Part shown: in pieces, positions 7,401 to 13,755 of the stretch
How positions within the stretch are numbered: position 1 is the stretch's first letter
Layout of the letters: the number at the start of each line of letters is the position of its first letter
From: an uncultured Actinomycetes bacterium
GTDB taxonomy: Bacteria > Actinomycetota > CALGFH01
DNA length: 16,744 bases
Direction: 5' to 3'
Assembly: GCA_937881255.1 (NCBI GenBank)
Contig: CALGFH010000192.1
Span: 1 to 16,744, forward strand
Translations under genes and position numbers: made by a program
The notes under the pieces: generated by a model
What the model was told of the DNA's origin: nothing
Seen by the model: only the letters and a program-made list of their open reading frames with translations
The model's database searches: none

Positions 7401-7946
7401 GAGCAGGCGCCGCGCCACATCGATCCCGGTCGCGGCGTCCGCCCGGTCCCGCGCCCGCTGGATCGCCCGGTCCATCAGGGCGAGCATGGCCGTCCGGCTG
7501 GTGGCGCGCCGCCCGAGCACCCACTCCTCGAACAGGGGGGCGCCGGGGACCTCCCAGCCCTGGAGGAACTCCCCCCGGCAGAGGCGGACCGCCTCCAGCA
7601 GCTCGTCGTCGGCCCCGCCCGCGCCGGCCAGGCGCGCCACCTCGAGCGCGTCCACCCACACCGGCCGGGTCGGGGCGAGCGCCACCTTCTCGCGCGTCAC
7701 CTCGAGCTGCTCGGGCAGCGCGCGGCGCAGCTTGGTGAGGACCAGGCGGAGGTTGGCTCGAGCGGCCTGCTCGGGCAGGTCGCTCCAGAGCAGACCGGCC
7801 AGCGCCGATCGCGAGTGCGCGGCGCCGGTCACCGCGAGGTAGATGAGCAGCGCCGTCGCCTTGGCCGAAGCCAGCTCGACCGGTTGGCGCGCATCCAGGG
7901 TCAGCTCGGTCCCACCGAGCACACGGACGCGAAGCTCCTGCTCCAT
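4473..7946 (-). CDS. AfsR/SARP-like transcriptional regulator (wHTH-BTAD-NB-ARC ATPase-TPR-like)
   Basis: This 1157-residue protein has the layout of large SARP regulators. An OmpR-like winged helix comes first (residues about 1-93, with the family stretch LLWSDLPEQAARANLRLVL). The bacterial transcriptional activation domain follows (about 97-245, ending in REEVGVEPSPATLALRDEV). An NB-ARC/AAA-like ATPase begins near 285, with Walker A GPGGIGKT at 298-305, a Walker B-like LLLVLDN near 375 and a TSRRRLGLG sensor near 405. MHELLRQYAAERL near 580 leads into a long helical, TPR-like region to the C-terminus. Such proteins activate transcription by binding direct repeats, gated by ATP and ligand or partner. 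ATG 7946 was chosen over upstream in-frame starts because GGAGG lies five bases before it and the winged helix begins at once. The gene is divergent from the acyl-CoA ligase and faces a candidate SARP operator. Confidence 0.9.
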   Translation of the reverse strand: MEQELRVRVLGGTELTLDARQPVELASAKATALLIYLAVTGAAHSRSALAGLLWSDLPEQAARANLRLVLTKLRRALPEQLEVTREKVALAPTRPVWVDALEVARLAGAGGADDELLEAVRLCRGEFLQGWEVPGAPLFEEWVLGRRATSRTAMLALMDRAIQRARDRADAATGIDVARRLLELEPLHEEAHRALMWFLATGGQRGAALAQFETCRYVLREEVGVEPSPATLALRDEVALVGEFAGLDQPRAGGGRPAAEPDGGMPRPLGALLGRGQELARLHELLDDPACRLVTLVGPGGIGKTRLAVEIAATRRGRHHDGGVFVSFVGTVPARPEEAADLMIAKLAGALGVSLAVPRDPLELLADHLAGSQLLLVLDNLEQLRDAAEVLAEVLRRGPGVQVLATSRRRLGLGAEWLVEVPGLPYPPEGDPDPDRYEAVQLFQERARLVRPGFREGADRQEVARVCRLLAGVPLAVELAARWVRSATPAAIADRLAGGLDLLSTTAPDVEPRHRSMASVIDWSWELLGDGERHALRRLSVLRGGFDLEAAAAVAGASLPLLAALVDHSLVEVGEAGRYGMHELLRQYAAERLADDPADERATRARHAAHYAALLPGPTEGPADGGLDLDTEVENLRAATDWLVAHADPARLDAHLGRLCPLYRRKGWFREARAVLTAALAREPLPALERARWHRLLGEACIQLGEMGPAREHLERTLSLLDSPVPASTPGWLEVLASQWLQRRLRRLGPGAPVERQEDRRARAQERAAVCWQLDETYYMLEEPLPMVPIALWGLNQAERSGRLDLVARSQAGLGMTVGTAGLHRLADRHVRAAGIAAERTGDPVTVLWTQVVGSLVWLAVGHWAPLDAGLGRALAAGADAGLQRLADQAVLLGGIARYLTGRFDEAAAMGADARAAGRERRDPMVHLWGLLVLTESRLRTDPADPAIAGWLEEARPLQAAGVSRIDVVRTRILEARFHLAAGRPADAWRATRAAADLAGRQSSFAVYTLEAHAGIPEVCLALAEQGVPGLAMAELRATMATGLRRLRRYARTVPVAPPRALTCLGWSRWLDGRHGAARRAWARAIREAERLAMPYELARAHYELGRHLAVGERATLGLDRAGHLERARSTFEKLGCQADLAAIDRERETGVEHKAR

Positions 7947-8074
7947 GGTGGCCTCCGCCGTCGCCCGAACGACCTTAGCGCGAAACACGTCACGAACACG
8001 ATGGGGAAATGGTCGGCACACGGTGGCTGGCTACGGTCCGCGGTGAAGGGCCTGGATCGACGAGAGGAGCCACC
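7947..8074. promoter_or_regulatory. Divergent promoter region between SARP regulator and acyl-CoA ligase
   Basis: This 128-base gap must hold promoters for both genes. For the rightward gene, TACGGT at 8032-8037 fits the actinobacterial TANNNT -10 pattern, with TGGTCG 16 bases upstream as a weak -35. For the leftward gene, TAAGGT (minus strand, about 7970-7975) is a possible -10 without a clear -35. The periodic repeats at 7984-8022 lie between the two, upstream of both candidate -10 elements. Confidence 0.4.
7984..8022 (-). promoter_or_regulatory. Four-register 11-base periodic repeat, candidate SARP operator
   Basis: On the minus strand, hexamers occur exactly 11 bases apart: CGTGTG (8017-8022), CATTTC (8006-8011), CGTGTT (7995-8000) and CGTGTT (7984-7989). 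Three of the four agree in at least five of six positions; the second is degenerate. SARP proteins are known to bind heptameric direct repeats spaced by four bases, that is, an 11-base period along one face of the helix. The position between a SARP-type regulator and its divergent neighbour fits self-regulation, control of the acyl-CoA ligase gene, or both. The binding protein is inferred from proximity. Confidence 0.5.
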
Positions 8075-9655
8075 ATGCCCGGCACACACACGTGGCGCAG
8101 CGACCTTCCCGCGGTGGAGGTCGGCGGCACCACCGTCCCGGCGTTCGCGCTGGAGCGGGCGGCCGAGCTCGGCGAGAAGCCGGCGCTGGTCGACGGGGCC
8201 ACCGGCCGGACGCTCGGCTACCGGCAGCTCGCCGCCGGGGTGGAGCGGGTCGCGGCCGGCCTGGCCGCTCGCGGCTTCGGCAAGGGCGAGGTGCTCGCCC
8301 TGGCCAGCCCCAACCTGCCCGAGTACGCGCTGGCCGCGTACGGCGCCATGGCCGCCGGCGGCGTCGTCACCGGCGCCAACCCGCTGCTCACGACCGGGGA
8401 GCTCGCCGACCAGCTGGCCGACGCCGGCGCCCGCCTGCTCATCACCGTCCCGCCCTTCGCCGAGCGGGCGATCGCGGCGGCCGGGAAGGCGGGGGTCGAG
8501 GAGGTGCTCGTCTTCGGCGAGGCCGACGGCGCGACCCCGTTCCGGGAGCTGGTCGCCCACGAGCACCCGTCGGTGAACGTGGCCGTCGACCCGGCCCGCG
8601 ACCTCGCCGCCCTGCCGTACTCGAGCGGCACCACCGGCCTGCCCAAGGGGGTGGAGCTGACCCACGCCAGCCTGGTCACCAGCGCGCGCCAGAGCCAGGC
8701 GGCCATGGGCGTGCGCGAGGACGACGTGGTCCTCGCGGTCCTGCCGTTCTTCCACGTCATGGGGCTGAACCTGATCCTGCCCTGCGGCCTGCGGGCCGGC
8801 GCCAGCGTGGTCACCCTGGCCCGCTTCGACCTGGAGGGCTTCCTCGAGACCATCCAGGAGCGCCGGGTGACCTTCACGATCGTGGTCCCGCCGATCGTGC
8901 TCGCCCTGGCCAACCACCCGCTGGTCGACCGCTACGACCTGTCGTCGCTCCGGCTGGTCGGCTGCGGGGGCGCCCCGCTGGGCGCCGACGTCGAGCGGCG
9001 CTGCGCCGAGCGGCTCGGCTGCGACGTCGTCCAGGGGTTCGGCATGAGCGAGGCCAGCGCGACCATCACGATCAGCCCGCTGGAGGCGCCGCGGCCCGGG
9101 TCGGTCGGCCGGCTGCTGCCGAACACCGAGGCGCGCATCGTCGACCCGGCGACCGGCGGCGACCTCGGCGCCGGCCGGGCGGGGGAGCTGTGGGTGCGCG
9201 GTCCGCAGACCATGCGCGGCTACCGCGACCGGCCGGAGGCCACCGCCCGGACCCTTGACGCCGAAGGCTGGCTGCGCAGCGGTGACCTCTGCCACTTCGA
9301 CGAGGACGGCTACCTGTACGTGGTCGACCGGCTCAAGGAGCTGATCAAGTACAAGGGCCATCAGGTGGCCCCGGCCGAGCTGGAGCACCTGCTGCTCGCC
9401 CACCCCGCCGTCGCCGATGCGGCCGTGGTCCCGCGCCCCGACCCCGAGGCCGGCGAGATCCCGGTCGCCCACGTGGTGCTGGGTGGCGAGGCGACCGCCG
9501 ACGAGCTGCTGTCCTGGGTGGCCGAGCGGGTGGCGCCCCACAAGCGGGTCCGCGCCGTCCAGCTGACCGACCAGATCCCCAGGGCACCGTCGGGCAAGCT
9601 GCTCCGGCGCGTGCTCGTCGAGGCCGAGCGCGCCCGGCGCGGCCGGGAGGGGTGA
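8075..9655 (+). CDS. 4-coumarate-CoA-ligase-like acyl-CoA synthetase (AMP-forming)
   Basis: The 526-residue product is a class I adenylate-forming enzyme that would activate a carboxylic acid to an acyl-adenylate and then an acyl-CoA in the cytoplasm. The signature motifs are intact: the phosphate-binding loop YSSGTTGLPKGV at residues 182-193, GFGMSE at 321-326, the ribose-binding SGD at 402-404 followed by the hinge VDRLKELIKYKGHQVAPAELE, and the catalytic lysine of PSGKLLRR at residue 508. Length and motifs match the 4CL/long-chain ligase group. The acid substrate cannot be read from sequence; phenylpropanoid-like or medium-chain acids are typical of relatives. A GAGAGGAG site lies just before ATG 8075. 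The DUF4188 gene begins six bases after its stop, so the two form an operon. Confidence 0.9.
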   Translation: MPGTHTWRSDLPAVEVGGTTVPAFALERAAELGEKPALVDGATGRTLGYRQLAAGVERVAAGLAARGFGKGEVLALASPNLPEYALAAYGAMAAGGVVTGANPLLTTGELADQLADAGARLLITVPPFAERAIAAAGKAGVEEVLVFGEADGATPFRELVAHEHPSVNVAVDPARDLAALPYSSGTTGLPKGVELTHASLVTSARQSQAAMGVREDDVVLAVLPFFHVMGLNLILPCGLRAGASVVTLARFDLEGFLETIQERRVTFTIVVPPIVLALANHPLVDRYDLSSLRLVGCGGAPLGADVERRCAERLGCDVVQGFGMSEASATITISPLEAPRPGSVGRLLPNTEARIVDPATGGDLGAGRAGELWVRGPQTMRGYRDRPEATARTLDAEGWLRSGDLCHFDEDGYLYVVDRLKELIKYKGHQVAPAELEHLLLAHPAVADAAVVPRPDPEAGEIPVAHVVLGGEATADELLSWVAERVAPHKRVRAVQLTDQIPRAPSGKLLRRVLVEAERARRGREG

Positions 9656-9661
9656 GCGGCC

Positions 9662-10147
9662 ATGCCAGCCGCGAACCGCCAGACGGTCGACCTGTCCGGC
9701 TTCCCCGACCTCGTCGTCATCTACCTCGGCATGCGGGTCAACCGGCCCCGCGGCCTGCGCACCCTGGCCTGGATCGGCCCACGGATCAGGCGGTCCGTCC
9801 TCGAGCGGCCGGACGGCCTGCTGCTGCACGAGGACCTCATCTTCTCGATGTTCCCGCCGCATCTCGGGATGCGCCAGTACTGGCGCGACTTCGACGCGAT
9901 GGAGCGCTGGGCGCGCTCGTTGCCGCACAAGCAGTGGTGGCAGCGCTTCGTGCGCGACACCGGCGGCACCGGCTTCTGGCACGAGACCTACCTCATGCGC
10001 GGCGGCATGGAGGCCATCTACGACGACGTCGACCGGCCGCTCGGCCTCATGCGGGTGGCGCCCCTGGAGCCGGCCCGAGGCCGGGGCCACGCGGCGCGGA
10101 CCCGCGCCGGCCTGGGAGGAGACGCAGCGGACCTCTCACCCGGGTGA
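9662..10147 (+). CDS. DUF4188 family protein
   Basis: The 161-residue protein fits the DUF4188 family by its blocks RQTVDLSGFPDLVVIYLGMRVN, MRQYWRDFDAMERWAR, HKQWWQRFV, TGFWHETYLM and MEAIYDDV. The family is related by fold to small heme-binding or monooxygenase-like ferredoxin-fold proteins, but its activity is not defined. The conserved His and Tyr in WHETY and the Trp-rich helix are notable. There is no signal peptide, so it is probably cytoplasmic. It starts six bases after the acyl-CoA ligase stop, with GGGAGGGG as ribosome site, which suggests a shared substrate or stress response. The last 20 or so residues are Arg/Ala/Gly-rich and look unconserved. Its end overlaps the convergent aldolase gene by 12 bases. 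Confidence 0.75.
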   Translation: MPAANRQTVDLSGFPDLVVIYLGMRVNRPRGLRTLAWIGPRIRRSVLERPDGLLLHEDLIFSMFPPHLGMRQYWRDFDAMERWARSLPHKQWWQRFVRDTGGTGFWHETYLMRGGMEAIYDDVDRPLGLMRVAPLEPARGRGHAARTRAGLGGDAADLSPG

Positions 10148-10148
10148 G
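10135..10148. repeat. 14-base perfect palindrome carrying both convergent stop codons
   Basis: CTCACCCGGGTGAG is identical to its reverse complement. Each strand reads Ser-Pro-Gly-stop through it, so the DUF4188 protein and the aldolase end in the same three residues. It might act as a weak bidirectional hairpin between convergent genes, but it has no T-rich tail and no loop, so terminator function is doubtful. Confidence 0.5.
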
Positions 10149-11005
10149 GTCCGGCTCGCCGAGCCCATCGGGCCGTGGCCGAGGACCTCGAGCACGCTGT
10201 GGACCTCGGTCGCCACGGCCTCCCGGGCCTCGCCGAGGTAGGCGCGGGTGTCCACGACCGACGGGTTGTCGTCGAGGCAGGCGCGCACGGCGGCGGTGAA
10301 CGCCTTGCTGAGGCGTGTCGCGATGTTCACCTTGGTGATCCCCGCGGCGACCGCTCGCGTCAGGTCCGCGTCGGACACGCCGGAGGAGCCGTGCAGGACG
10401 AGCGGCACGTCGACGTGGGTGCCGAGCTGCCGGATGAGCTCGAAGTCCAGCGCGGCGTCCTGGGTGAGCATGGCGTGCGAGGTGCCGACGGCAACGGCGA
10501 GGGCATCGACCCTGGTCGCCCCGACGAAGCTCGCCGCCTCCTCCGGATCGGTGCGTGCCCCCGGCGCATGCACGCCGTCCTTGCCGCCGACCTCTCCCAG
10601 CTCCGCTTCGACCCAGACGCCGCGGGCGTGGCATCGGGCGGCGACCTCGGCCGTGGCGGCGACATTCTCCGCATAGGGAAGGCTCGACCCGTCGAACATC
10701 ACCGAGGTGAAGCCGAGCCGCACCGCCTCCTCCACCAGCTCCGGCGACCCGGCATGGTCGAGCTGGACCGCCACGGGCACGGCCGCCTGCCGGGCGATCG
10801 ACAGGGTCGCCAGGGCGACCGGCTCGAGCCCGCCGTGGTAGCGAACCGTGTTCTGGCTGACCTGCAGGATCACCGGAGCGTCGGCCCGTTCGGCACCGGC
10901 CACGATGGCCTGCCCGAGCTCGAGCTGGACCACGTTGAAGGCGCCGACACCGCGACGGTCGCGCGCCGCCGGGGTGAGGATGTCAGCGGTCGAGGCCAGG
11001 GTCAT
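10136..11005 (-). CDS. Class II bisphosphate aldolase, GatY/KbaY (tagatose-bisphosphate) type
   Basis: The 289-residue protein is a zinc-dependent class II aldolase that splits a ketohexose 1,6-bisphosphate into glycerone phosphate and glyceraldehyde 3-phosphate. Visible hallmarks are GAFNVVQLE near the N-terminus, the Asp83-His84 pair in LDHAGS, the glycine-rich loop AELGEVGGKDGV, His177 in GTSHAM, His205 in HGSSGVS and VNIATRLSKAF near the end. These supply the three expected zinc histidines and the phosphate loops. The NIAT form of the last motif and the short length fit the tagatose-bisphosphate (GatY/KbaY) branch better than FbaA, but fructose 1,6-bisphosphate remains possible. The start overlaps the PfkB gene by 23 bases and has a GGAGGAG site inside it. 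It is the last gene of the seven-gene sugar operon. Confidence 0.85.
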   Translation of the reverse strand: MTLASTADILTPAARDRRGVGAFNVVQLELGQAIVAGAERADAPVILQVSQNTVRYHGGLEPVALATLSIARQAAVPVAVQLDHAGSPELVEEAVRLGFTSVMFDGSSLPYAENVAATAEVAARCHARGVWVEAELGEVGGKDGVHAPGARTDPEEAASFVGATRVDALAVAVGTSHAMLTQDAALDFELIRQLGTHVDVPLVLHGSSGVSDADLTRAVAAGITKVNIATRLSKAFTAAVRACLDDNPSVVDTRAYLGEAREAVATEVHSVLEVLGHGPMGSASRTSPG

Positions 11006-11918
11006 GCCGCTCCTCCACGAGGATCTGGGGGACGAGCCTGAGGTAGTCGCGCAGGTCGACGCTCCCGGCCGTCGCCTGGAGCACGGCCGCCGCCGACAGC
11101 GCGACGGCGTCGCGCAGCCGATCGGGCCACGGCGCGCCGGCGACGGCTCCGGCGACGAGTGCCGCCGCGGCGGCGTCGCCGGAGCCGGTGGGGTTGCCGA
11201 CGATGCGGGTCGGCGGCGCCGCCCGCCAGGATCCCTCCGGGGTGAACGCGGTCATCCCGGCCGCGCCGAGCGACACCACGACGGCCTTCGCGCCGCGGCG
11301 TCTGAGCGCGGTGGCGGCCGATGCGACGTCGGAGCAGTCGGTCGTCTGGAGGAGCTCGCTCGAGTTCGGCTTCACGATGTCGGCCCCGGCGGCGGCAGCC
11401 TGGAGGAGGGCCTCACCGACGGTGTCGACCAGGACCGTGACCCGGTGTGCCGCGGCCAGGCGCACCAGCCGGGCGCAGGCGTCGTCGCGGGCGCCGGGCG
11501 GCAGGCTTCCGGAGACGACCAGCGCCGCCGCCTCCGGAAGCCTCGCGGCCAGCCTCGCTTCGAGGTCGTTCCAGCTGGTTGCGGGAACGGGAGGGCCCGC
11601 CTCGTTGAACAGCGTCGCCTCGCCGTTGCTGGCGTCCACCACCGCGATGGATCGTCTCGTCGGTCCCTGGACCGCGACGAGCTCGTGGGCAAGCCCTCCG
11701 CGGGCGAGATCGGCCATGACGGCGCCGGCGGCCGCGCCGCCGACGAACCCGAAGACGATGGTGTCGTGGCCCAGCGCGTGGAGGGCTCTCGCGACGTTGA
11801 CGCCCTTGCCACCTGCCCGTTCCTCGACCCTCCGCACGCGATGGCTCGAACCCGGGGTGAGCCGGTCGACCCGGTAGGTGATGTCGAGCGCGACGTTGGG
11901 CGTGACGGTGAGGATCAT
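10983..11918 (-). CDS. PfkB-family phosphosugar kinase (1-phosphofructokinase / tagatose-6-phosphate kinase type)
   Basis: The 311-residue product belongs to the FruK/LacC/PfkB branch of the ribokinase family, which phosphorylates C1 or C6 of a ketohexose phosphate using ATP. It shows MILTVTPNVALD at the start, GGKGVNVARAL (36-46) for substrate binding, SGSLPPG (136-142), KPNSSEL (183-189), SLGAAGM (216-222) and the catalytic NPTGSGDA (242-249) with Asp248 as base. The start at 11918 shares ATGA with the stop of the ROK gene, and the aldolase start lies inside its 3' end. Kinase followed by aldolase implies that its product is the aldolase substrate: tagatose 1,6-bisphosphate, or fructose 1,6-bisphosphate. 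Sequence alone does not separate these. Confidence 0.85.
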   Translation of the reverse strand: MILTVTPNVALDITYRVDRLTPGSSHRVRRVEERAGGKGVNVARALHALGHDTIVFGFVGGAAAGAVMADLARGGLAHELVAVQGPTRRSIAVVDASNGEATLFNEAGPPVPATSWNDLEARLAARLPEAAALVVSGSLPPGARDDACARLVRLAAAHRVTVLVDTVGEALLQAAAAGADIVKPNSSELLQTTDCSDVASAATALRRRGAKAVVVSLGAAGMTAFTPEGSWRAAPPTRIVGNPTGSGDAAAAALVAGAVAGAPWPDRLRDAVALSAAAVLQATAGSVDLRDYLRLVPQILVEERHDPGLDR

Positions 11919-12844
11919 GCCGTGCCCGCCTGCTCGAGCGTCTCCCAGGCCAGCAGGGCGGCACCGAGCAAGCCGGCCTCGTCCTGGAGCGCGGCGGGCA
12001 CCAGACGCGGCCGCCGGACCATGCCGAGGTGGCCATCCAGGGCCTGGCGGATCGGCTCGAACAGCACGCTGCCCGATCGGGCCAGCCCGCCGCCCAGGAG
12101 GATCGCCTGTGGCGCGAGGACCACGGAGGTCCAGGCCAGCGCCAGCGCCAGCGCCTCGGTGGCATCGGTCCAGACCCGCCGTGCGGCCGCGTCGCCGGCG
12201 ACCAGCCGCTCCGCGACGTCCCGGGCACCGGAGACCGGTCGCCCGGAGACGGCCGCGTAGCGGCGGGCGATCGCGGCGGCCGAGGCGACCGCCTCGACGC
12301 ATCCGCGCCCCCCGCAGGTGCACGGCTCCCCGTGACCCACGTCGACGTGCCCGATCTCACCGGCATGGCCGCCGCCTGTGAGCGGCCTTCCCTGCACGAT
12401 GATCCCGGCGGAGACGCCCGTGCCGATCGGGACGAAGACCAGGTCCTCGAGGCCTCGGCCGGCGCCCAGGCGCCACTCCGCGAGCGTGCCGGCCCGGACG
12501 TCGTGGCCGAAGCCGACCGGCAGCCCGGTCGCCCGCTCGATCCGGGATCGGACGGGCACGTTCCGCCAGCCGACGTTCTCCGAATGGACCGCCATCCCAC
12601 GCCGCTCGTCGACGATGCCGGTGACCGCCAGCCCGACCGCGCGGACGCCGCCGTCCCGTGGCGCCGCTGCCGTGAGCTCCTCGACCGTGGCCAGGATCGC
12701 GGTCAGGATCTCCTCGGGCCCGCGGTCGCGGGCCGGCGTGGGCCGGCGAAGCCGGGACCTGACCGTGCTGTCGCGGTCGACCACCGCCCCCTTGATCGTC
12801 GTTCCACCGACGTCGAGGGCCGCGACGTAGCCGGTCGGGGACAG
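11915..12844 (-). CDS. ROK-family sugar kinase (amino-sugar or hexose kinase), probable CTG start
   Basis: From a CTG at 12844 the product is 309 residues. It has the ATP-binding loop DVGGTTIKGA (residues 11-20), a catalytic-loop Asp115 in GFGHDVRAG, and the ROK zinc site: His166 in EIGHVD and cysteines 175, 177 and 182 in CTCGGRGCVE. It has no N-terminal helix-turn-helix, so it is a kinase and not a ROK repressor. No ATG, GTG or TTG lies between the in-frame upstream TAG and the essential glycine loop. A GTG at 12784 would delete that loop. CTG has an AGGCGG site at the right spacing, so a CTG start or a sequence error is likely. It would phosphorylate the imported sugar, plausibly GlcNAc or GalNAc. 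It sits between the SIS and PfkB genes with almost no gaps. Confidence 0.82.
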   Translation of the reverse strand: MSPTGYVAALDVGGTTIKGAVVDRDSTVRSRLRRPTPARDRGPEEILTAILATVEELTAAAPRDGGVRAVGLAVTGIVDERRGMAVHSENVGWRNVPVRSRIERATGLPVGFGHDVRAGTLAEWRLGAGRGLEDLVFVPIGTGVSAGIIVQGRPLTGGGHAGEIGHVDVGHGEPCTCGGRGCVEAVASAAAIARRYAAVSGRPVSGARDVAERLVAGDAAARRVWTDATEALALALAWTSVVLAPQAILLGGGLARSGSVLFEPIRQALDGHLGMVRRPRLVPAALQDEAGLLGAALLAWETLEQAGTA

Positions 12845-12849
12845 GGCGA

Positions 12850-12855
12850 CCGCCT
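12850..12855 (-). promoter_or_regulatory. Ribosome-site-like AGGCGG before the ROK gene CTG
   Basis: On the minus strand AGGCGG lies five bases before the CTG at 12844 and overlaps the end of the SIS stop codon. It is a one-mismatch version of AGGAGG and the only candidate ribosome site in the nine-base gap. It is the main sequence argument for CTG as the start. Confidence 0.35.
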
Positions 12856-13753
12856 AGCCTGGTCGGGAGGGGAGGATCACCGATCGGCTGAGGTTGCGGG
12901 GCCGGTCCGGGTCGAGCCCCTTGGCCGTGGCCAGGGCGACGGCCAGCCGCTGCACCTTCACGAGCTCGGTCATCGGGTCGCCCGTCGGGGTCAGCACGAG
13001 CGCCCGCGTCGCCGCGACCTCCTCCGGGAGGGTCGCCGGGGGAGGGGCGAGGAACCACACCGCGCTCCGGGCGTCGGTGATGCTGATCGGGCCGTGCCGG
13101 TACTCCATGGCCGGATAGGCCTCGGCCCAGGCCGAGCAGGCCTCTCGCAGCTTGAGCGCCGCCTCGTTCGCGAGCCCAACGGTCCAGCCGGTGCCCAGGA
13201 AGGTGAACTGGGTCCGCTCGAGCAGGCCGGGAGGCAGCTCGGCCACCACCGCTTCGCCGGCCTGGGTGATGACGGGCCCGAGGTCGTGACCCAGGGCCGC
13301 CCGGAGCAGGGCGAGGGTGGTGGTGGCGAACCGGGTCTGCACCACCGACCGCTCGTCGGCGAAGTCGAGCACGATCGTCTGGTCGGCGGCGCCGACGACG
13401 GCGGACCCGGGGTCGCCGGTGACCACCAGCGTCGGCTGCCGTCCCCGCATCGCATCGAGCAGGGTGAGGACCTCGGTCGTGGTCCCCGATCGGGTGATGG
13501 CGAGGAGCCGGTCGTAGCGGCGGCCACGAGGGAACTCGGAGGCGGCGAAGGCGTCGGTCTCGCCCTGGCCCGCGGACTCCCGGAGCGACGCGTAGGCCTG
13601 GGCCATGAACCAGGACGTCCCGCAGCCCACCACCGCGACCCGCTCACCTTCCCGGGGAAGCAGGCCCTTGGACTCCGCGGCCACCTCGACGGCACGCCTC
13701 CAGCAGTCCGGTTGCGAGCTGAGCTCGGCATGGATGAACGGCTCCGGATCCAT
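12854..13753 (-). CDS. SIS-domain sugar-phosphate isomerase/deaminase (GlmS-isomerase/AgaS-like)
   Basis: The 299-residue protein is a tandem SIS-domain protein equal to the isomerase half of GlmS without the glutaminase. It has VVGCGTSW (41-48), the phosphate-binding TRSGTTTE (87-94), EAALKLREA (197-205), EYRHGP (217-222) and a GlmS-like end, DPDRPRNLSRSV. Stand-alone members deaminate or isomerise amino-sugar phosphates, for example GlcN-6-P to Fru-6-P, or GalN-6-P to Tag-6-P in AgaS. The chosen ATG lies two bases after the upstream permease TAG with no clear ribosome site, which suggests translational coupling; longer in-frame upstream sequence is out-of-frame permease DNA. In the operon it would sit between the sugar kinase and the second kinase. 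Substrate is inferred from context. Confidence 0.85.
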   Translation of the reverse strand: MDPEPFIHAELSSQPDCWRRAVEVAAESKGLLPREGERVAVVGCGTSWFMAQAYASLRESAGQGETDAFAASEFPRGRRYDRLLAITRSGTTTEVLTLLDAMRGRQPTLVVTGDPGSAVVGAADQTIVLDFADERSVVQTRFATTTLALLRAALGHDLGPVITQAGEAVVAELPPGLLERTQFTFLGTGWTVGLANEAALKLREACSAWAEAYPAMEYRHGPISITDARSAVWFLAPPPATLPEEVAATRALVLTPTGDPMTELVKVQRLAVALATAKGLDPDRPRNLSRSVILPSRPG

Positions 13754-13755
13754 GG

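Noticed and set aside
7901..10090. A 729-codon open frame on the minus strand opposite the acyl-CoA ligase and DUF4188 genes
   Set aside because: It lies antisense to two genes with complete family motifs, has no recognisable domain and a biased Arg/Gly/Pro/Ala/His composition typical of shadow frames in GC-rich DNA.
12782..12784. GTG at 12784 as the start of the ROK kinase
   Set aside because: It begins after the DVGGTTIKGA nucleotide-binding loop that ROK kinases need, and the sequence upstream is clearly homologous and in frame.
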